Source: Rossellomorea aquimaris (lineage in GTDB: Bacteria > Bacillota > Bacilli > Bacillales > Bacillaceae_B). Taken from it: a DNA stretch of 64,000 bases. Positions 58,207-64,000 of this stretch are shown piece by piece. The stretch lies in assembly GCF_008180865.1 (NCBI RefSeq), contig NZ_VTEX01000001.1:920713-984712 (forward strand), written 5' to 3'. Position 1 is the stretch's first letter; every line of letters starts with the position of its first letter. The position numbers and the translations under genes are program-made. Under the pieces are notes generated by a model. That model ran no database searches, had not been told where the DNA came from, and saw only the letters and a program-made list of their open reading frames with translations.

Positions 58207-61200
58207 ATGAATCCACACTCAATCGCGAAACGATCGGCAGTGATCGCCATTTCCACGGGTTTACTGTTATCTCCGGTCAATACCTTGTCCACACCCACCG
58301 TTACGGCAACGGACCTGAAAGCAGAAGAAATATTAGCATCTTTAACAGAAGAGCAAAGACTTGCTTTGAAACAGTTGGAGTTAAACAAATTGAAAGGTCT
58401 TCAAGGCTTCAATGAAAGCGAATTGAATTCTGAAGAAGAAATCACAGTCATTGTTGAGTTTCACTCAAAACCATCTGATGTAGCCGTGTTAGAAGCTGCA
58501 GTAGAGGGGAAAGAGTTAAAGAAAGAAGAGGCTAAAGCGAAAGTTGACAACGAACACAAAGTCTTTAAACAAGATGTAGAAAAGCACCTATCAAATCTAA
58601 ACAAAAAAGAAAAAAAAGCATTGCCAGAAATCACACAAACATATAAAACCGCCTATAATGGGGTGGCTATAAAGCTACCAGCCAATCAGGTAGAACAGCT
58701 CCTTCACTCAAAAGCAGTCAAAGCAGTGTACAAAAACCAAACATTTACGGTTGATCCCGTTAAAATGGCATTGCCGACAGATATAGATCGTAACATCACC
58801 ACATCGGTAGAGAGCCTGCCTTATTTAAAAGTTGACGAATTACATAAAGAAGGGATAACAGGGGAAGGAATCAAAGTCGGTGTCCTGGATACGGGAGTGG
58901 ATTATCATCATCCAGATTTAAAGGAAGCTTATAAAGGCGGTTATGACTTTGTTGACAATGACAATGACCCAATGGAAGCAACATATGAAGATTGGAAGGA
59001 TTCCAGTCAGCCGGAATTAAGTCAAGTAGGCTCTACTTATTACACTTCACACGGTACACATGTATCAGGAACCATTGTCGGACAGAACAAGAACGATAGT
59101 GAAGTATCAGTTGAGGGAGTAGCCCCTGATGCTGATCTATATGCTTATCGCGTACTTGGTCCATACGGAAGTGGGTCCTCTGAAGGGGTCATAGCAGGGA
59201 TTGAAAAATCTGTAGTAGATGAAATGGATGTTATCAATCTATCACTTGGCGCCAGTATTAACGATCCTTATTATCCAACAAGCACAGCGTTAAATTATGC
59301 TGTACTTAATGGGGTAACCGCTGTCGTATCAGCCGGAAATTCAGGATCTAATGATTTCACTCTTGGATCACCTGGTACAGCAGCACTGGCATTAACCGTT
59401 GGGGCAAGTGATGTACCGGTTTCACAAACCACTTTTACAGGAGAACTACCAGGTGGATGGTCCACGGAAGTCATCAGCATGGCAAGAGGATTTGCTCACC
59501 AATTTGCCAGCTTAGATGATAAGTCCCTTGAATTAGTGGATGTAGGCATGGGTAATATGAAAGACTATGAAAATATAGATGTCGAAGGAAAGATTGCTTT
59601 CGTACAACGTGGCGATTTTGCTTTAATTGACAAAGTTAGGTTTGCCAAAGAAAATGGGGCTGAAGCGGTCATCATGTACAACAATGTGGAAGGTCACGTT
59701 GGTTATAATCTAGGCGAATCTACTCACTTTATTCCTGCTTTCTCCATGACCAAGAAAGCCGGGGAAGAGTTGAAAGAAGCAATTGCGAATGGAGAAAACA
59801 CTTTCACATTTAGCAACTTAGAAGAATCTTTCTCAGAAGGGGACAAGTTGGCAGATTTCAGCTCAAGAGGCCCAGTTAATAAAAACTATGATATGAAACC
59901 GGAAATCGTCGCACCAGGCGTAAGTGTTCTATCCACCTTCCCTTCCTATATGGTGAATCCAGAAAATCCGGAAGACTATAAATATGCTTATGCAAGATTG
60001 AATGGAACTTCAATGGCGTCTCCTTTTGCCGCTGGTGTGGCTGCGTTACTTCTGGGAGAGAATTCTGACCTTGAACCGTCAGATATCAAAACAATCCTTA
60101 TGAATTCCGCTGATCCATTAAACGAAGATTACAGTGTATTTGAAGTCGGAGCAGGTAGAATCGATCCTTATCAAGCACTTCACAGTCAAACGAAGATACA
60201 AGTAAATGATGAAACATTGCTTCCTAACGGAGAAGACCTGATTACAATCAAGGAACAAACCGGGGGCTTAAGCTTTGATAATCAGATCGTATCAGAAGGT
60301 TCCCACATTCGGGTAAAAAAGACACTCGAATTTTCGAACGACAGTAGTAAGAAAAAAACATACAACATAGAGATTGTAGAAAATGTTCAAGAAGGAACCA
60401 ATAGTCTGAAGGAAAACGGCGTACAGGTGAATATTGACAAATCAATTAAGGTCAATGCCGGGAAGTCAAAGAAATCAAATGTATTCCTAACAATGCCCAA
60501 GACAGCAAAAAAAGGCATTTATGAAGGATACTTAGTCATTTCCAACAGCAATGATTCTAGTGAAAGCTACCGGGTTCCTTTCAGCGTGAAGAAATCAGAG
60601 GAAGGATTCAACTCACTGGATTTACTTACACCAGCAATTACGCCTTCACATTATAATCATGCTTTTGATGGATTCAGAACGACGACGGCAATGGTGTTAT
60701 TCAATTTAAGCTCGCCAGTAGACACGATGGATGTCATCCTGCAAGATGGTAAATCCGGAGAGGACCTGGGCTTAGTGGGAACACTTGATATGAACGGAGC
60801 AGAAGACAACCGTGATTATTTCTTACAAGCCTTTACCGGTGAATACTATAAGTTCACCGATAATAAAAAGGATCCCGTAGCATCTGAAACGAGTATTGCC
60901 CAACCAGGTCATTACAAACTGAAATTCGTCTCAACCTTACCAAGCGGAAAACAGAAAACCATTATGCATGATTTGTTCATTGATATTGAAGCTCCCGAAG
61001 TAAAAAGTTCACTCGACAGTGAATCTCCTTTCATTGAATACAAGCCTGGACAAAAGACAGTGCCATTCGAAATGGAAGTGACGGATTCAAACGTCGAAGC
61101 CATGCAAGAAGCAGGAGTGGACATTGACCAATCGTCCAACTTTGCGGTCTATACCTATGGATTCCCTTTACCAAACGGGCCTATCTATATGGACGAAAAG

Positions 61201-62274
61201 GGGAAATGGGTGGAAGAAGTAGAGATGAATGAATACTCAAAATCTCTTTCATTCAACCTTATTGGTTATGATAAAGCAGGAAACCAGGCGAAATGGAAGG
61301 AATACTTCTTCGTGAAAGAAGGGACTCCTGTTTCGTATACAAAACACGATGTAGAAACTGCAAGATCAGGAGATATCTTAAACGCTTCACTCGTATTGGA
61401 TAATCTTGACGGAGTGAAAGAAGCAACCTGGTCGTTTGATAATCCAGGAATACAACATGTATACCTTGTTGAAGCTGCATTGACAAATGAAGTTAGTGAT
61501 TATGCATCCATTGAAGTGGAAGGAAATCAAGTAAGAGTGAAATTCGACGAAAATAAAGCATTTGACCGAACAGAAGTAGTGGATGTAAAAGTAAGAGTAC
61601 AAGACGAACTATTCTACCCGATTGGTTACATCAAACCTACAGCTATTATCATCAATGCAAACGATGAAGAGCAGATCTTGCTCAGTGCCGGAAATCGTTA
61701 CAATCTAAAACCTACATTTAACCGCGTTCAAGGAAACTTGGCGCCAGAAGGGTATCTTGCTGAGGGTGGAGGTTTTACTGAATACAGAGATTGGGAGAAA
61801 GTAGGGGCTTCAATTAAGGTGACAAATCCTTCTGGGTATGATCTTGATGCTACCAACTTGCTTAATGGTACTTCTCGTTTTGAAATTGAGCCACTACCGT
61901 TAAGTAAAGATGACTATACATTTGAAGTAAGTGTTCCTGGACATTTTATGACAACACATGAAGAATCATTTGGCTTCGAATACAAAGGGACATTATACGG
62001 AGAATCAGAAACTACCCACATTAGCTTAGTAGGAGGAGACGTAAACCAGGACCATGTAATCGATATCCTAGATGCGATCGCAATCCAGGAGGCGTGGGGG
62101 ACTGATAACCGTGCGGCTGATATCAATTTTGACACAGTCGTAAATGAAAAAGACTTGAGCTTTGTTGAGAAGAACTATTTGCAGCGAAACGAAGACGCAA
62201 CGAATCCACCAGCACCTGCCGATTCCTGGGGTGGAAAGACGTTGGAATCCATAAAAAAAGAATTAGGACTTTAA
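58207..62274 (+). CDS. Secreted subtilisin-family serine protease with PA domain and C-terminal dockerin-like domain
   Basis: 1355 residues. Signal-peptide-like N-terminus (KRSAVIAISTGLLLSPVNTLS), an I9-type propeptide to ~190, then the S8 domain with catalytic Asp228 (VLDTGVD), His282 (HGTHVSG) and Ser602 (NGTSMASP). A PA insert sits between His and Ser (KIAFVQRGDFALIDKVRFAKENGAEAVIMYNN, ~460-550), as in Vpr/C5a-peptidase-like enzymes. Beta-rich Fn3-like domains follow, and residues ~1275-1325 carry two EF-hand-like loops (GDVNQDHVIDILDA, ADINFDTVVNEKDL) typical of type I dockerins. GAGGTAGGA precedes ATG. Likely exported and Ca2+-stabilised; divergent regulator suggests induction by a peptide or growth signal. 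Confidence 0.9.
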   Translation: MNPHSIAKRSAVIAISTGLLLSPVNTLSTPTVTATDLKAEEILASLTEEQRLALKQLELNKLKGLQGFNESELNSEEEITVIVEFHSKPSDVAVLEAAVEGKELKKEEAKAKVDNEHKVFKQDVEKHLSNLNKKEKKALPEITQTYKTAYNGVAIKLPANQVEQLLHSKAVKAVYKNQTFTVDPVKMALPTDIDRNITTSVESLPYLKVDELHKEGITGEGIKVGVLDTGVDYHHPDLKEAYKGGYDFVDNDNDPMEATYEDWKDSSQPELSQVGSTYYTSHGTHVSGTIVGQNKNDSEVSVEGVAPDADLYAYRVLGPYGSGSSEGVIAGIEKSVVDEMDVINLSLGASINDPYYPTSTALNYAVLNGVTAVVSAGNSGSNDFTLGSPGTAALALTVGASDVPVSQTTFTGELPGGWSTEVISMARGFAHQFASLDDKSLELVDVGMGNMKDYENIDVEGKIAFVQRGDFALIDKVRFAKENGAEAVIMYNNVEGHVGYNLGESTHFIPAFSMTKKAGEELKEAIANGENTFTFSNLEESFSEGDKLADFSSRGPVNKNYDMKPEIVAPGVSVLSTFPSYMVNPENPEDYKYAYARLNGTSMASPFAAGVAALLLGENSDLEPSDIKTILMNSADPLNEDYSVFEVGAGRIDPYQALHSQTKIQVNDETLLPNGEDLITIKEQTGGLSFDNQIVSEGSHIRVKKTLEFSNDSSKKKTYNIEIVENVQEGTNSLKENGVQVNIDKSIKVNAGKSKKSNVFLTMPKTAKKGIYEGYLVISNSNDSSESYRVPFSVKKSEEGFNSLDLLTPAITPSHYNHAFDGFRTTTAMVLFNLSSPVDTMDVILQDGKSGEDLGLVGTLDMNGAEDNRDYFLQAFTGEYYKFTDNKKDPVASETSIAQPGHYKLKFVSTLPSGKQKTIMHDLFIDIEAPEVKSSLDSESPFIEYKPGQKTVPFEMEVTDSNVEAMQEAGVDIDQSSNFAVYTYGFPLPNGPIYMDEKGKWVEEVEMNEYSKSLSFNLIGYDKAGNQAKWKEYFFVKEGTPVSYTKHDVETARSGDILNASLVLDNLDGVKEATWSFDNPGIQHVYLVEAALTNEVSDYASIEVEGNQVRVKFDENKAFDRTEVVDVKVRVQDELFYPIGYIKPTAIIINANDEEQILLSAGNRYNLKPTFNRVQGNLAPEGYLAEGGGFTEYRDWEKVGASIKVTNPSGYDLDATNLLNGTSRFEIEPLPLSKDDYTFEVSVPGHFMTTHEESFGFEYKGTLYGESETTHISLVGGDVNQDHVIDILDAIAIQEAWGTDNRAADINFDTVVNEKDLSFVEKNYLQRNEDATNPPAPADSWGGKTLESIKKELGL

Positions 62275-62366
62275 TCCATTTACCCTAGTGTAAGTTGGTA
62301 GGGGGTGTATGAAATGAAGAAGTTATCATATGCACTTCCTGAAGTAAACACCTGATAAAATCCTAT

Positions 62367-62407
62367 AAGGAATGACCTCTTTCTGAAGAGATCATTCCTT
62401 ATTTTTC
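62367..62407. terminator. Bidirectional terminator between subtilase and nucleoside hydrolase
   Basis: AAGGAATGA(C)CTCTT/AAGAG(A)TCATTCCTT stem followed by ATTTTTC, between convergent genes. Just before it (62314-62355) a 13-codon frame behind AGGGGGTG may be a remnant. Confidence 0.85.
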
Positions 62408-63348
62408 TCAAATGATTCCCCTGTCATCACATTCATAAATCGCGCGAAAAACATCTCATACTCGAACGAAAAGGCAATCCGATGCTTTTTGGCTGTTTCT
62501 TCAAACTGAATATACGGTCTGATATCAGCAATGCTTTGTCCCCGGTGGATGCCAGTGCTGGAAGTCACTACATGAACGGGTAGGTTTCGAAACGTGAACA
62601 TGTCATCATTGACTGCTGACATGAGGGTGATAGCATCATGTACCGGGCTTCCTTTAATCAATGGATTTCTCTTCTTATAAAAACCATAGTAATAGTCCAA
62701 CAGAGGCTTAACAAGCTTCGATCGACCTTTATACTCGATGTAATCAACCATTTCAGGAGTTACAATCGCATGGTCAGTTACGTTTAAAGGGATGATGGTA
62801 AGATTATTCGCATATGTCAAAACAATCTTAACTGCAATCGGATCGGAATGAAAGTTTGCTTCAGATACCGCCGTTACATTGCCGGGTACCCAGAACGCTC
62901 CGCCCATAAGGTAGATCTTCTTTACTTTGTTCATAAGAGTCTGGTATAAGATGAACATATTCGCAAGGGATGTCAACCTTCCGACATTTACAATGATCAA
63001 TTCATCTCCATATTTCTCTATCAATCTGATAATCTCAAAGAAATTTTCAATAATTCCTTCATAAAGACCAGGCTTAATTGGTCCAAGTCCATATTCTCCA
63101 TGTATTTCAGGATAGAATTTAGGCTGTTCTGCAGTCATCGGAACCTCTGCTCCGCCAATAATCGGAATCTGATCGATAAGGTTCAACTGTTTCATAAGGT
63201 AGTGAACACTTGCCACAGCACGGGCTCTTGGGACATTTCCATAATCAGCAACAACCCCGACCAATTCAATCTCTTCACTCAGATAAGAATAGATCAAGGC
63301 AATGGTATCGTCGATTCCTATATCTGCAAATAACAATACCTTCTGCAT
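62392..63348 (-). CDS. Nucleoside hydrolase family protein
   Basis: 318 residues. IUNH fold with VLLFADIGIDDTIAL (residues 4-18), VGVVADYGNV, MGGAFWVPGNV, ANFHSDPIAV and the active-site SPVHDAITL near 240. The classical DTDPGxDD is degenerate: the first Asp and Pro are replaced (FADIGIDD), leaving Asp9, Asp13 and Asp14. Such members exist in bacilli; whether Ca2+ binding and ribosidase activity persist is unclear. Starts ATG with AGGTGG 9 bases upstream. Divergent from the MerR gene. Confidence 0.8.
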   Translation of the reverse strand: MQKVLLFADIGIDDTIALIYSYLSEEIELVGVVADYGNVPRARAVASVHYLMKQLNLIDQIPIIGGAEVPMTAEQPKFYPEIHGEYGLGPIKPGLYEGIIENFFEIIRLIEKYGDELIIVNVGRLTSLANMFILYQTLMNKVKKIYLMGGAFWVPGNVTAVSEANFHSDPIAVKIVLTYANNLTIIPLNVTDHAIVTPEMVDYIEYKGRSKLVKPLLDYYYGFYKKRNPLIKGSPVHDAITLMSAVNDDMFTFRNLPVHVVTSSTGIHRGQSIADIRPYIQFEETAKKHRIAFSFEYEMFFARFMNVMTGESFEKNKE

Positions 63349-63456
63349 GATTCATCCACCACCTCGGCAACATTTAATACTAGTATATGGAAAACAGTAT
63401 TCAGATTATGTATTGGGGTACCCCTTCTAAAGAACCAAAAAATTTCACCATACAGG

Positions 63457-63487
63457 TTGAACTTTACGTTAACGTCAATGGTAAACT
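63457..63487 (+). promoter_or_regulatory. MerR-type promoter with LiuR-like operator
   Basis: -35 TTGAAC (63457-63462) and -10 TAAACT (63482-63487) have a 19-bp spacer, as at MerR-regulated promoters. The spacer holds the near-perfect dyad TTTACGTTAACGTCAA (63463-63478), resembling LiuR sites. It lies 38 bp upstream of the chosen MerR start. Confidence 0.55.
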
Positions 63488-63524
63488 GGAAGTATCCAAA
63501 TTTTCTAGCAAAGAGATGATCAGA

Positions 63525-63911
63525 ATGACATATACGATAACTCAGCTGGCAAAAGAATTTAACGTAACGACACGCACGATAAGGTACTATGAGGAACTAA
63601 ATTTGTTGCAACCGGTAAGGAGCGAGTCAGGAAGGAGGATCTATTCGAAAAGTGATATCACCAAATTGAAATTGATATTCAGGGGAAAACGATTCGGCTT
63701 CTCCTTGGATGAAATCAAAGAAATGATCCAATTATTTGATCAGGACAGAACCGGAAAGAAGCAATTAGAACGCACGATTGAATATGGAACCAAACGAATT
63801 GAGGAAGTCACAACATTTATTGAAGAGCTCGAAACAATGAGAACAGAAATGGAAGAACTAAGGGATGAGTTTACCAGAAAATTAAATGAGACAAGGGAGA
63901 CATCAGATTGA
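63525..63911 (+). CDS. MerR-family regulator (LiuR-like)
   Basis: 128 residues. Winged HTH TYTITQLAKEFNVTTRTIRYYEELNLLQPVRSESGRRIYSKSD (about 2-45), then KLKLIFRGKRFGFSLDEIKEMIQLFD and a coiled-coil dimer helix ending DEFTRKLNE. This matches LiuR-type regulators of branched-chain amino acid/acyl-CoA degradation operons. I chose ATG 63525 (GAGATGATC upstream); a longer frame from 63387 would place the operator inside the gene. It heads an operon whose next gene starts at 63982. Confidence 0.78.
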   Translation: MTYTITQLAKEFNVTTRTIRYYEELNLLQPVRSESGRRIYSKSDITKLKLIFRGKRFGFSLDEIKEMIQLFDQDRTGKKQLERTIEYGTKRIEEVTTFIEELETMRTEMEELRDEFTRKLNETRETSD

Positions 63912-63981
63912 ATTTTTCAAGAAATGCGACGGGGAAGGTTATGAAACAAGCATTGCGTGTCGAAATACAGGAGGTAAAATC

Positions 63982-64000
63982 ATGAAAAAAATTGAAAACT
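63982..64000 (+). CDS. Start of the next operon gene, truncated by the window
   Basis: AGGAGGT lies 8 bases before ATG; only MKKIEN is visible. A 14-codon frame (63941-63985, MKQALRVEIQEVKS) ends by ATGA overlap with this start and may couple its translation. Product unknown; after a LiuR-type regulator an acyl-CoA metabolism enzyme would be expected. Confidence 0.5.

Noticed and set aside
62314..62355. 13-codon frame after the subtilase as a pheromone gene for the RRNPP-like regulator
   Set aside because: The peptide lacks an export signal and is too short. It lies on the subtilase transcript, far from the regulator, and looks more like a remnant.

Overview
The window looks like chromosome from a spore-forming, low-to-mid GC member of the Bacillaceae. 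A Rossellomorea/Bacillus-type genome is my best guess, but the genus is not proven. Supporting signs are strong AGGAGG-type ribosome sites, frequent GTG/TTG starts, U-run terminators, a citR/citA pair, a dppABCDE-ykfABCD cluster in Bacillus subtilis order, csoR-copZ-copA, a PurR-type box before guaC, an exosporium-type collagen-like protein and many Bacillus-style small proteins. I see no rRNA, tRNA, CRISPR array, prophage or transposase gene.

Layout. 1-6.9 kb: 3' end of a collagen-like surface protein, then single genes (nucleotidyltransferase, lipid kinase, HesB-like, GIY-YIG, MEDS, GNAT, methyltransferase). 6.95-9.6 kb: LysR regulator citR and citrate synthase citA, divergent, split by a 554-bp gene-free mobile element. 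9.7-23.5 kb: small detoxification and stress genes (three VOC proteins counting the one near 20.3 kb, two NUDIX, GNATs, Qnr-like pentapeptide protein, DoxX, an ABC exporter pair, sigma factor, serine hydrolase, HAD phosphatase, a broken methyltransferase), plus a second 577-bp copy of the element. 23.5-32.9 kb: LysR, HTH, YrzF-like kinase, nitronate monooxygenase, a divergent HTH/VWA pair, a TraB/PrgY-family membrane protein and several very small genes.

33.2-43.5 kb: one long operon for import and breakdown of murein-derived peptides. It comprises D-aminopeptidase DppA, dipeptide transporter DppBCDE, LD-carboxypeptidase YkfA, epimerase YkfB, endopeptidase YkfC, ATPase YkfD and an extra serine hydrolase, behind a promoter overlapped by a CodY-like box. 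43.6-48.8 kb: an RsbR-type stressosome paralogue, an HTH-PAS-like regulator and copper resistance (csoR, copZ, copA) with two matching operator-like sites. 48.8-55.6 kb: cupin, DUF3889, a 1025-residue GNAT fusion protein, tatA, small membrane/secreted proteins and guaC. 55.8-64 kb: 2'-5' RNA ligase-like protein, a TPR regulator of the PlcR/NprR type divergent from a 1355-residue secreted subtilase that ends in a dockerin-like domain, a nucleoside hydrolase, and a MerR regulator of LiuR type at the head of an operon that leaves the window.

Most novel-looking items: the two-module inverted-repeat element with terminal inverted repeats and 8-bp target duplications; an exactly 20-bp-phased CGCTGATA repeat family at two loci; the GNAT-beta-sandwich fusion with a micro-ORF in front; and the dockerin-tailed protease next to an apparently orphan RRNPP-like regulator.
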